Part shown: positions 11,057-20,599 of the stretch, piece after piece
Position numbering within the stretch: the first letter of the stretch is position 1
How the letters are laid out: each line of letters begins with the position of its first letter
NCBI RefSeq assembly: GCF_905220565.1
Contig: NC_059396.1
Location: forward strand, 4,313,206-4,377,205
Length of the DNA: 64,000 nucleotides
Direction: 5' to 3'
DNA from: Melitaea cinxia
Lineage: Eukaryota > Arthropoda > Insecta > Lepidoptera > Nymphalidae
Notes under the pieces: generated by a model
What the model was told of the DNA's origin: nothing
What the model saw: the letters and a program-made list of their open reading frames with translations, nothing else
Database searches by the model: none
Position numbers and translations under genes: made by a program

Positions 11057-11628
11057 TAGGGTCATTGCGCCTGTTCGCGTCCACTTAGTGCAGTTGGCAA
11101 GTTTGAAGAAGAAAATAAAAATGTTCCCGCACTAATTTCTATGAAAAATTTATTTACTGTGTTCATTATATAGTCTATTTAAAGATTAACTTTCAGTTTT
11201 GTTCGAAACATCTTGTTATTATTTTATTTAAATACAAACGTCAGAATTAGGCGATTTACCCAGTTTGCGTCCATAAAATCCAATTTGCGTCCACCCGCTG
11301 GACCACTTCGCGTCCACCAGCTTAGAAAAGGAATAAAGAGGTGATATTTTTATGATAATGTAAAGAGACATTGGATTTTAATAATTTATTTATTGAAGAA
11401 TTATTGTTATTTAAAAATCAACATATTAACATTAATAAATCACTATAAAGAAAATAATACACCTATTTATTCTTCTAAACATTGACAGAACTTAAAATTA
11501 AAAAACAAATTAGGTACCTATGTAGTCAGTAAATAGTAATTCCACCTTTAAAATTCAACAATTATCTGTTCTGTGAATTTTAAAGGAATGTAAGCAAGCT
11601 AAAGATCAGCCTGCAATTACAATCACAG

Positions 11629-11925
11629 CAGCCTTTCGCAGTCGACTACTGGACATAGGCCTCGACAACTTCACTCCTGTGTTTTGCCCATAGTCACCAC
11701 GCTGGGCAGACGGGTTGGTGACCGCAGGCCTGGCATTGTCGTACCGAAGACGCTGCTGCCCGTCTTCGTCCTGTGTATTTCAAAGCCAGCAGTTGGATGG
11801 ATATCCCGCCATCGGTCGGCTTTTTAAGTTCCGAGGTAGTACAGGAACTTAGTCGCCTCTTACGACACCCACGGGAAAGGAGGTGTTTATATTCTTTGAT
11901 GCCGTAAGCACACAGCACCACAAAG
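11629..11925 (-). mobile_element. CR1/Zenon-like LINE 3' end, nested
   Basis: Reverse copy of the 5599-5903 repeat: GACATAGGCCTCGACAAC, GACGGGTTGGTGACCGCAGG, CTTCGTCCTGTGTATTTCAA and TCTTACGACACCCACGGGAA. It lies within the TA-flanked element 11059-13862. The frame at 11694-11921 is an artefact of the repeat. Confidence 0.75.
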
Positions 11926-12044
11926 ATCAGCCTTGATTAATAATAATTATGGAAACAAAATACGAGGTGCACACATATCTCCATACCCATTAAATATTAA
12001 TAATACCGCTGTTTTTTTCTTCGTTACTTGGTTTTATTTGATAC

Positions 12045-12270
12045 TAGCTGTGCTTGCGACTTCATTCGCGTGGAATTATAATTATAATAAAAAAATATTG
12101 TTCTGTTCGTAGAATTACAAAATAAATAAATTTCTAAAATAAAAGTAGCCTAATTTACTCCTTATTTCATTAGCTATCTAGATGGTAACGTCAAAATCAG
12201 TCCAGTCGTTTCAGTAATTAGCCGGAGCAAACAGACAGACAGACAGACAAAAATTCTAAAAAATGTTTTT
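12045..12270 (+). mobile_element. CTAGCTGTGCTTGCGACTTC repeat, nested
   Basis: Starts ACTAGCTGTGCTTGCGACTT then CATTCGCGTGGAATTA, and ends with a CAGACAGACAGACAGACAAA run. Inserted inside the 11059-13862 transposon. Confidence 0.7.
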
Positions 12271-12474
12271 ATTTATTTATTTATTTTATTTTCTTACATC
12301 TAATATTACAGGCATAACCCAATTCATTAGACATAGTAAAGGAGACAAAAAGCGAAAGGAAAAAAATGTTAAACTATAATTAAAAAAGAATTGGCTGACT
12401 TGAACATAATACTAAAAACAAAACAATATTAAATATAAAAATATTAAATTCATTTCTCATAACATATTATATAC

Positions 12475-12977
12475 AAAGTAACTTTTGCAAATTCACTCCA
12501 CGAATAAGAAAAAAGGTCTAGTGTGTCAGCCACCAAGTTTAGCGTTCTGACTGAACGAGCAAGGGGGCCGTTGCGCACTAGCTCGGTTCTGCCGTGGGGT
12601 ACTGCAAATAAGCTCGGTCGCTGTCTTCGTTGTAGATGTTACCTATCGGGTACGCTCAAACCTATCCACTGCAGTACCCCTGGATTATTGACAATAACGC
12701 GAAATAATTTTAAAATATAAGTTGCCAGAGCCAGCTCTCTCCTAGTCTCCAACTTGTTGTATCCAACCATGCCCAATACAAACAATGTTGGATACATCAA
12801 GGGATACAAGGGATACACGCCATAAAGCCTATGGTAAAGAAACCTGGTGAATTTATTTTGAACACATTCCAGTATGAGACTGTATTTGACTTCATGTGTA
12901 GACCATACTACCGCATTATACTCAAGCTGACTTCTTATTAGGGCATCATACAGTAAAGAGATTGCTTATTTTGGTAT
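12475..12977 (-). pseudogene. LINE reverse-transcriptase ORF, C-terminal remnant
   Basis: Reading on the minus strand from 12977 gives a protein segment with LIRSQLEYNAVVWS, then YSLILECVQNKFTRFLY, YPTLFVLGMVGYNKLETRR, and later PSLFAVPHGRTELVRNGPLA. This is the typical end of an insect non-LTR (jockey/I-group-like) ORF2 after the reverse-transcriptase fingers: R(S)xLEYxxVVW, the Q(N/R)KFxRFLY motif and the R-xx-R/LFxVPxxRT region. One in-frame stop (TAA where a tyrosine codon is expected, after SVPDR) breaks it; the frame then continues. The upstream reverse transcriptase and endonuclease are missing, so it is a 5'-truncated dead copy. It lies inside the 11059-13862 element. The plus-strand frame at 12523-12720 is its antisense shadow. 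Strong match by eye; the exact clade is uncertain. Confidence 0.75.
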
Positions 12978-13039
12978 ATGTACCGTGTATAAATCAATAT
13001 ACATTTAGTAAAAAGGTGTTACTTTAATATTACGAACAG

Positions 13040-13250
13040 ACACTCCAATTTTATTTATTTGTGTAGATAAGTTTTGTACCCTCTTGGTCTGCCCCCACTG
13101 ATTTTATTCAATATCGTAATAGCATATTTTTTGCATAGGTGCTTGTCTTACCGATTTCTTCTTCTCTTGGATGTCATGCAAATCTTCCCTTAAATCTTCC
13201 TTTGTGTATGTTCTTTTTTCCTTCTTCTTTCTTATCTGCAAAGAACTCAT
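13040..13250 (-). pseudogene. HTH_psq-type transposase, N-terminal remnant
   Basis: On the minus strand an ATG at 13250 directly follows an intron acceptor (TTCTGTTTAAG). The reading MSSLQIRKKKEKRTYTKEDL continues with LHDIQEKKKSVRQAPMQ, then stops at a TAA after YYDIE. A one-base shift restores KKYAITILNKISGGRPRG, matching the KKYGIPKSTLxNKISG helix of psq domains. So this is the start of a psq/CENP-B-type DNA-binding domain with one frameshift; the catalytic domain is absent, replaced by LINE and other insertions. Upstream on the same strand a donor (GAAG|GTGAGT, at 13586/13585) would pair with this acceptor to leave a 335-bp 5' leader intron. It belongs to the element bounded by the 26-bp inverted repeats at 11059 and 13862. 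Fairly sure of the domain, less of the superfamily. Confidence 0.6.
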
Positions 13251-13862
13251 CTTAAACAGAAAAAAATAAGAAAGAAATTACTTATTTCATTCAAAGTAGA
13301 ATAGGTATTAAACTTTTAGTTTTATGTATTAAACTTATAGAATTAATTAAAAAAATGGACGCGATTTAGTTTTCTTATTAATCCCTTTAGGTATAGTTTG
13401 CGTCCATTGCGGACGCAAAGTGGAAGTTTTATAAATTCGGTGTAGCAGTTCGCGTCCACCTTATATTAACTATTAACTATAAAAAAAAATAAGCAAATTC
13501 ATAATTATTATAATTCCTTTTATCATAACCAACGCCTAGAAACAGCTATGTATCCAAAATAAACATAAAACAATAAAAGACTCACCTTCAAACGAACCAC
13601 TGCCCACTATTTTCTTCTCATTATTCCGTGCCTTCGCGCTCTTTTGTTGAACAGCCCTCACTAACTATTTTTTTTACCCAGGATTGCTTGGACGCACGGA
13701 ACTTTTGTCTATGCGTACGTGCTTCTTATACATTGAGGTATTAGCCGGTAATTATTTTTCGACTTATTGGTGTCTTAGTATACTTAATTTCGAGACTTTT
13801 CAAAGTGAGATCCGTAAAATGGACGCGAATTGGGCGGTGGACGCGAACAGGCGCAATGACCC

Positions 13863-14261
13863 TAGTACAAAAAAAAAATTACGAATTAATTACGTAATTT
13901 TAAAGCAAGCAAAAAACTGCTCATAAAACATTTTGTTTTCGATGTATGAACAAAAAAAGTTTGAAAGATTTTGTATCTCTATTACGTAACTCAATTTTTT
14001 TTTTAATGATTTCAGTGAAATAAATATTGCAATATTCAAAAGGTTAGAAATAAAATAAAGCAAAATTATCTCACGTTAATGCCAAAATTTACAAACAAAA
14101 ATAACCTTGATATATTAAAATTATTTAGACGCAATCAATTACTTTGTTATGCATAGACGATATACGTTATACTTGCCTTGAAATAAATATTGGATCATAA
14201 TAATAAATTTTAATTTCGATTAACACTATTTTTACACAATATATATTTTATTCTTTAGATC
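13863..14261. other. AT-rich sequence, nothing recognised
   Basis: No coding frame or repeat recognised. Confidence 0.4.
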
Positions 14262-14500
14262 TAGCCCGCTGCGGCAGTTTGTATTTGCCCTGCTTTCTGT
14301 TCAGCGGGTTGTGAGTTCGATTCCCGCCTAAGTCTGGGTGTAATATTTGTATTTATATATTGATATACATATTATTTAACTGTATATTTATAAAAACAAT
14401 ATTTAGCTATATCAGCGGCCTGTTACCTATAACACAAACATTAAGTTGCTTACCTGCTTACGTTAGGAACAGACGACTGTGTGTGAATGTTATAAGATAT
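14262..14500 (+). mobile_element. tRNA-headed SINE, second type
   Basis: The head has CCCGCTGCGGCAGTTTG and a clear B box, GAGTTCGATTCCCGCC. The body AAGTCTGGGTGTAATATTTG, TATCAGCGGCCTGTTACC and CTTACGTTAGGAACAGACGA is typical of another lepidopteran SINE family and is unlike the SINE at 730-1062. Confidence 0.7.
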
Positions 14501-15112
14501 ATTATATAGTGTGTTATAATATAATTATATTGTGTATTTTATATAAATGTGGTAAATTGTTCCTTAAAATAATACAAGGAAATTAAAAATTTAATAAATA
14601 AATTTAAAAATAAATTATAATGTAATGTTATATTACATTATTTGTTTTACTTTTTTTTTATTGTTGTACACCTACACACTACTTTCTTGCACATACCAAG
14701 GTTGACTGGTAGAAAATGCATTAGTGTTACGCCCGCCTTTTGTACACTCTTCTATCAGTATATTTATTGTACAATAAAGAATTTAAATAATAAATAATAA
14801 TAAAAATAGCTATAAAATTACTAACAGATCAGGAAAGAAAATATTTGCAAGACCTACGTAAGTATATTTTGCGCATAAATATACGACGATGACTATTATT
14901 ACAAGGAAGAGTTATTCGGTATATAAATGTTTATTACTTTTCGGAATTAATATTCATAATTTAATACATGTTGATTTTCCCATATCCGCAATAAAATACA
15001 CACACGTATTATTAAAGTATAAGTCACTCCGATTCTCTATTACGTTAACACGACTTACCGATGAACCCATCCAGGATCCCAGGTCATGTCTATATTCGAG
15101 ATAGATTTTTTT
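14501..15112. other. AT-rich sequence, nothing recognised
   Basis: No repeat recognised. Short frames only. Confidence 0.4.
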
Positions 15113-15530
15113 TTGAAGTTATACTTCTTTTGGCGCGCTAGGGATAAATGATGAGAGTGAATTTTTACATGCGCGCGCACACCGTCACAAAAAACCGACA
15201 TCCGGAAGTTAGCTAGTCTAGTCAACGAAGAAGCAGTTAGCAACGTGAGGTTAGTTTTTTTTTTACCCAAAGGAAATCCCTAACGGATGCCTCCATCCCG
15301 GGCAGCTGGAGGGTATGTCTAATTCGCACGGACTAAAACCTCTGGGGTGTTCCTTCACTCGCCTGGGGCCGGATCACGGGGACGCTAAGCACTTCCGCGA
15401 TCCCGCCGGCGTTGCCCAAACTAGGGCCCGTCACAATAAGCGACACCGAAAGGATCGAACCTGTGGATCGAATACTAAGGCACGCACGCTGAACATGAAG
15501 TTTATTAGCCAATGAAGTACAACTTTTTTT
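15113..15530. mobile_element. TIR MITE, split by a LINE insertion
   Basis: The left end GAAGTTATACTTCTTTTGGC and right end CCAATGAAGTACAACTT are imperfect inverted repeats. The interior CACCGTCACAAAAAACCGAC, AGTCAACGAAGAAG and AACGTGAGGTTAG also occurs in an uninterrupted copy at 30330-30505. In that copy GAAGCTAGCCAATGAAG is continuous; here TTAG is duplicated on both sides of a 250-bp insertion. Confidence 0.65.
15255..15504 (-). mobile_element. non-LTR retrotransposon 3' end with poly(A), nested
   Basis: On the minus strand it reads through GATCGCGGAAGTGCTTAGCG, CCAGGCGAGTGAAGGAAC, ATCCGTTAGGGATTTCCTTT and GGGT and ends in a poly(A) run (T run at 15255). TTAG flanks both sides (15251-15254 and 15505-15508). 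It is GC-rich compared with the host MITE. The frames at 15315-15515 and 15333-15575 lie in this untranslated end. Family unresolved (R1/jockey-like by its tail). Confidence 0.65.
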
Positions 15531-15825
15531 ATCCTTCCAATTGTTTCTGATAATATATTCCATTTTATTTGGCAATCCAACACCGTTGTGATGCTACAAC
15601 AATATAATTATAACGTTTCTTAATTATGAAATTACAGTAAATCATGGTTTGTTTTGGAAATTCAAAATATACCTACGAACGAAATTAAAACCGCAATATC
15701 AATAAAATAGGTAATATATGAAAACAAAAATTATTAGTAATATACTAGAATTAATAAAAATGCTACTAATTAATAATAGTAAATAATAATCAAATATTAT
15801 ATGGTAATATTAACCAATGGACATT
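15531..15825. other. AT-rich linker, nothing recognised
   Basis: No coding frame or repeat recognised. Confidence 0.4.
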
Positions 15826-15829
15826 TTAA

Positions 15830-17308
15830 GAGCCATTTCACAATTTTACGCTCTGCAAGTTTAGGTAAATTTGGTCGCATTGCGCGAATCGTACGAGCCG
15901 CGCGATCTTTGTGCTAGTAAGTATAGTGTGACAACCAAAAGACCATCTTGATCATTTTCTAATATGGTATAAAATGTTTTTTACATAATTAATTTGTTAA
16001 AAATTTCAAGTATGTAATATAACAACAGTCAATAAATTTAAAATAAAAATAAAAAATCAATTTTATGAAACAATTTTTTTAAATTGATTTAGTTTTTTTA
16101 GTTTACGAATGAATCTAATATTTACGATATGAATAAAATAGCATTTTATGACATCGACACCGACAAACATATTAATTAACAAATAACAAGACAAACAGAT
16201 TGAAATGCCTATTTGTATTGATAGTGTGAGAAAAGAAAATTAAATTATACATTTGTTTACAGAAATTATCATTATATTATTTTACAGTCATTTTCGTAAT
16301 ATGTTTATTTTATTTATATTTTATAATGAAAGTATCAAATGCGTTTTATCCGCTATAACAACAGGCGCTTGGCGCGTGTTAGCGAAAGAGACGGCTGCGC
16401 AGAATTTGGCGTGGACTTTACCTCTATTTACCGGGCTTGATGCGTGGTAATATATACTATCTTTTTATTATTTAATATAAAATGTATTAAAAATAATTAC
16501 ATCTTTTAATTATTTTTTTTGTATTCCTTAATGATGTAAGTTTACTTTGATGAAGATAGTTCGTTAAAATTTCTTAGTTTTCTAAGAGAAATATCGCTTT
16601 TAAAATTGTATTTATTTGGAAAATATTCGTAACTTTAATTTTTTTTTATCGTTTAATAGAGATACAAATGGAATAAAAATCTATGATAGTGTGCAACAAA
16701 ATTATATTCCACATATTATGATATTTTTTTAAAATGGTTTCAACGTAGAGGTTATTGATAATTGTGTTTGCTCGCAAACGAAAAAAAACCGACTTCAATT
16801 ACATCGACAAGTAATACAACGTAAATCGACGAAAAAATAGTCAAGCAACTACGCGTTATCAAAGATTACTCAAAAAGTAGTTATCAGATCTCAATAAAAT
16901 TTATATGTGACCACATGATAAACATCAGCTTTCGAATAAATTAAAAATTATCAAAATCGGTACACCCAGTAAAAAGTTATTGCGGATTTTCGAGAGTTTC
17001 CCTCGATTTATCAGAGATCCCATCATCAAATCCTGGTTTCCTTACCATGGTACCAAATTAAGGATATCCCCTTTCCAACAAAAAAAAGAATTATCAAAAT
17101 CGGTACATCCAGTAGAAAGTTATGCGGTATAATACAACATAGGTCGACGAAAAAAGCGTCAAGTAAAAACGCATTATTAGATATAGCTCGAAAAGTAGTT
17201 GTTAGATCTAAAATAAATTTAAATGGGACCAATTGGCACACACCACCTTTCGATTAAAAGAAAATTTGTCGAAATCGGTCCACACGGGCAAAAGTTCTGA
17301 TGTAACAT

Positions 17309-17346
<38 letters not shown>

Positions 17347-17674
17347 GTCGAATTGAGAACCTCCTCCTTTTTTGGAAGTCGGTTAAAAAAAAAAACAGTC
17401 GAATTGAGAACCTCCTCCTTTTTTAGAAGTCGGTTAAAAAGTAGGACTTCAAAGTATACTTTGCGACCGTTTACCTAGGGAGGAGGCTGATGAAAAGGTT
17501 AATAATTTTATACACATAATATAAATCAAAATTCTGATCCGACTATGGACTACAACAAAGGTTGCTTTATTATATTTCAAGAATATAAATTACATTATTG
17601 CATCCAACACTGAGATTAACGACGTCTTAATATTACAATTTCGCGGATTGTTACCGATTTTTGTGAAATGGCTC
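15830..17674. mobile_element. piggyBac-type TTAA-flanked element, non-autonomous
   Basis: GAGCCATTTCACAA at 15830-15843 and its perfect complement TTGTGAAATGGCTC at 17661-17674 are flanked by TTAA on both sides (15826-15829 and 17675-17678). TTAA targets are the hallmark of piggyBac. Without the nested Helentron-like copy (16758-17440) it would be about 1.16 kb. No transposase is visible; the frame at 16253-16450 has no resemblance to one. A GC-rich tract lies at 16363-16450. Confidence 0.75.
16758..17440 (-). mobile_element. Helentron-like element, full length with doubled 5' end
   Basis: Reverse copy: stem-loop TTTGCTCGCAAAC at the left, then AACCGACTTCAATTACATCG. At the right there are two successive 5' termini, each reading GAATTGAGAACCTCCTCC to AAGTCGGTTAAAA (ending near 17388 and 17438). 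It is nested inside the TTAA-flanked element. An A run (about 17311-17342) lies at the usual T run of the family. Confidence 0.75.
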
Positions 17675-17924
17675 TTAATGCTGAATGCAATATTTCATAA
17701 CAGAGAAATTCGTAATAGGCTAAATTGAAATGTAAACTAAGAGACGAGGTCATAAAAGGATTGCCTTTTAGATTGTCAACTTTATATTACATGTTGTTCA
17801 ACATTATACGTGTTTTTTCGTTTTAAAACAGTATAGGTATCGTACACAAAAAACAAAACAAAAAAAAAGTGTTTTCAATAAAAACTAAATAAAATATCCC
17901 TAAAATTGACTACCGCAACCTATA

Positions 17925-18036
17925 TGATATCCGCCAACCCGCATTGGAGCGGCGTGGGGGATTAAGCTCTGATCCTCCTCCTACATAGGGAGAGAAGCCT
18001 ATGCCCAGCAGTGGGATATTACAGATTGAAGCGTAT
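17925..18036 (+). mobile_element. SINE 3' fragment
   Basis: ATCCGCCAACCCGCATTGGA to AGCAGTGGGATATTACAG; the head is missing. Same family as 730-1062. Confidence 0.8.
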
Positions 18037-18449
18037 CGTAAAATTGACAACAATTTCTAATCCATATGTAGTTATACTGTAGTGTAATTTACATAAATAA
18101 TCTATTATCATTTTCATTTGAGCGGGACTTAATGCAATTATTTTTTTGAGATTACCGATATTTCGGTGAAGTTGCACACAGTAAGTATCACACCTTCACC
18201 TAATCACCAAAAATCACCGTCAGTGGTTATAATACAAAAACATTCTTTTTTAAAGAGTAACTGCGGAATTTCTTGCCAATTCTTTTCTGCAGAATCTACG
18301 TTCCGAACCGGTGGTAACTTCACTTTTAACTATAATTATTATAATTAAATAAAACAAATATAATTTTTAATTTGTAAAATGACGATTCAAAACTGCTTTT
18401 GAAGCCTACTCCAATAAAGTTTTTTTTTTATAATTACATTAAGTAAAGA
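18037..18449. other. AT-rich sequence, nothing recognised
   Basis: No coding frame or repeat recognised. Confidence 0.4.
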
Positions 18450-18602
18450 CAGTAAGAGAGCGTCAGTACCACCCTAGTTCGTTTCCCACTCCATCATTTG
18501 CTGCTCCTCTGGTATTATATATAATTGTTGAGGTAGGTGTTGGTCATTACTTAGCATCATATGATTCGCCCACTCATATGACTATTACCATAAAAAACCC
18601 AC
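18450..18602 (+). mobile_element. non-LTR retrotransposon 3' end
   Basis: GAGGTAGGTGTTGGTCATTA, ATCATATGATTCGCCCACTC and CATATGACTATTACCATAAA resemble the LINE tail ...ATCAGGTGATCCGCCTGCTC...CCATAAAA. Diverged. Confidence 0.5.
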
Positions 18603-18716
18603 ATACAGTATAAGGAAAAATAGCATTCTTTGTACATGTTTTTATTTTACAATCTAGTATGTTAAGTATATAAATATTTTACTACATAACTGTAAGCAAA
18701 TAATACTAATATTAGG

Positions 18717-19145
18717 TAGGAATGAAGTTCCTTCGGACAGTATAGAAGCAACACAATTAGAAAAAAAAAATGTTGAATTTTATATATATTTTCTAGTTCT
18801 TGATTTTTTTTTTAAATTTTTTTTTTTGGTTTTTAATTACGGTATTTATTATTTTAGAAAATAACAAATACCGTAAAATAAAATAAATCAAACAAAATAA
18901 TAATTATAATTCAAAATATTAAGTGAAATAAAAATTTATTTTAGTCGACAGTATAAAATTACATGAATAATTTAAAAAAAGTTTACTAGTAAAATTTTAG
19001 TTTTACAAACGTCATAATTTACAGTCCTGTGACTGTTATTACGTCACTTCCGTTATATATTTTTCTTACGGTTTTAGTATCACATTTTTTTCAGTTCGGA
19101 CGCCCAGCCAAATGTCAAGCCTGCCGTAAGGAACTTCGTTCCAAT
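18717..19145. mobile_element. TIR MITE (GGAACGAAGTTCCTTACGG family) with central hairpin
   Basis: Left end TAGGAATGAAGTTCCTTCGG and right end CCGTAAGGAACTTCGTTCC are inverted repeats with few mismatches. Inside, 18837-18876 forms a hairpin: TTACGGTATTTATTATTTT and its complement around AG, with one mismatch. No coding frame. The target duplication could not be fixed. Confidence 0.65.
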
Positions 19146-19149
19146 ATAT

Positions 19150-19330
19150 TTCATAACTAACTGTACCTGCAACTTATTTCGCGATTGCTACCTCTTTTAT
19201 TAAAACCAAAATATGAACTTTTATACTCTAGAATTAAGGTTTCAAGTTATTTGGATCTTTACTGAAAACTTTCTGTAATTTCTAAAGTATTCGTCCAAAG
19301 GCCTTTAAATATTTACAGAGAAATATTTAA
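19150..19330 (+). mobile_element. CTAACTGTACCTGCAACTT repeat, decayed
   Basis: Begins AACTAACTGTACCTGCAACT then TATTTCGCGATTG, a weak match to the CTAGCTGTGCCCGCGACTTCG family. Confidence 0.4.
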
Positions 19331-20123
19331 AATATCCCTAGATTACATTACGCGAGTAAAACCGTGAAATGCAGCCAGTATGGTACTAAATTATAAACAA
19401 ACTCTATATATGAAAAATCCTCGTATTTGAGAAGTAATAAAAAACACAAAATTAAATATCGTTATAAGGCACACAGTCAAATATTCAATGATTTTTTGTC
19501 TCACATAAGTATCATATTTTTCGTATACAGTCTGCATGCATGCAAGGACAAGCTTTGCAGTTGCATCACGCAAAAACTTCTGCACGAACACTGACAGCTC
19601 TATTAAGTATTTAGTAGTAGTTATTTTTAACATAAAAAGTGATGTATATTTTATACGCATACTAGAAATTGAGATATAATGAGAAAATACTAAATTATCG
19701 CGTAAATGATCGCGAAAAACAGCTTGTTTATCAGCTATAAGAAAAGAATTTATTTAAAAACAAAATACCGTTCAGTAAACTGTTACTTTAAAATCACTGT
19801 GTATGGCCACGGTCCATTCATTACGTTCGTTAGCCGATGGCACAAAAAATATATATCTTGGAATTTCCTCAGTCAGTAAAAAAGTCCAGAGCCAATCTGG
19901 AATGGAACGGCCTTGTCCAGTTAAAAACTATTTGTCATTTTATTACAAAATGTTCTAAACAACTTGAAACAATTTGAAAATAACTAACTCAGTTTTTAAA
20001 AGTAAAATTTTAATATACTTAATTAATTTTGAAATAAATTAATTTTGAGAAAATCGAATTTTAAATTTTCTTTTTGTATAGTTGTTTTTTCTCTCCGTGC
20101 CAAAATGGTAACTAAATGTTCTG
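19331..20123. other. AT-rich sequence, nothing recognised
   Basis: The frame at 19391-19660 (minus) has no recognisable domain. Confidence 0.35.
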
Positions 20124-20544
20124 TTAGCAAAGTAGGAGAAATAGAAACAACCAAGAAAAGCATTTAATAATAGTCATAATTCTCAAATAAAGACTTGCCA
20201 AAGCAATAAGGACCACATTTGTTCGACGACGATTTTTGTGAAAGTGCAGAATACAATAAAAAAAATAAAATTCTATTTTGATAGATTTTTTTAGACTGTA
20301 GTAATGCGAGAGCGCTAAAAGTAATAAATAATAAAACTGAGTATATAATGGCAATTACATCATCTAGTTGGGTCTTCAGTCTATTTTTGGTTACATATAT
20401 TTTTCCAACAGCACATATAGTACTCAGACTATACAATATGGCCAATACAACGTATTTACGTACATCGTTATTATTATTTTTATAATATTTCGAGGAATAT
20501 GTATGAAAGATCAAAAAGTATATCATAGTATGAGTTCGCGTCAT
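20124..20544 (-). other. open frames with hydrophobic segments; possible decayed membrane protein
   Basis: I do not recognise this. A 126-codon frame (20164-20544) has two hydrophobic stretches, YVVLAILYSLSTICAVG and VIAIIYSVLLFITFSALALL, each followed by basic residues. In another frame (20124-20354) NVVLIALASLYLRI and CFSWLFLFLL would make a third and a fourth. Alternating hydrophobic helices that switch frame could be an inactivated insect chemoreceptor, but no conserved motif (such as TYhhhhhQF of gustatory receptors) is present and AT-rich DNA yields such residues easily. It may simply be chance. No neighbouring gene supports it. Confidence 0.15.
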
Positions 20545-20599
20545 TCTTATATGATAATGTCAATATCCACTCTAATCAATCTTGAATTCCAATAACGAA

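Larger units (their letters stand above)
11059..13862 (-). mobile_element. TA-flanked DNA transposon with GCGTCCA motifs, disrupted
   Basis: The left end GGGTCATTGCGCCTGTTC... (11059-11084) and right end (13837-13862) are perfect 26-bp inverted repeats, each flanked by TA (11057-11058 and 13863-13864). Ten copies of GCGTCCA or its complement sit inside: 11077, 11267, 11287, 11310 on the left and 13356, 13400, 13452, 13689, 13820, 13838 on the right. Transposase remains lie on the minus strand at 13040-13250. The centre is filled with later insertions (CR1-like LINE end, CTAGCTG repeat, a second LINE). TA target and psq-type DNA-binding domain suggest a Tc1/mariner-pogo relative, but the GGGTC terminus is not one I can name. 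Confidence 0.8.
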
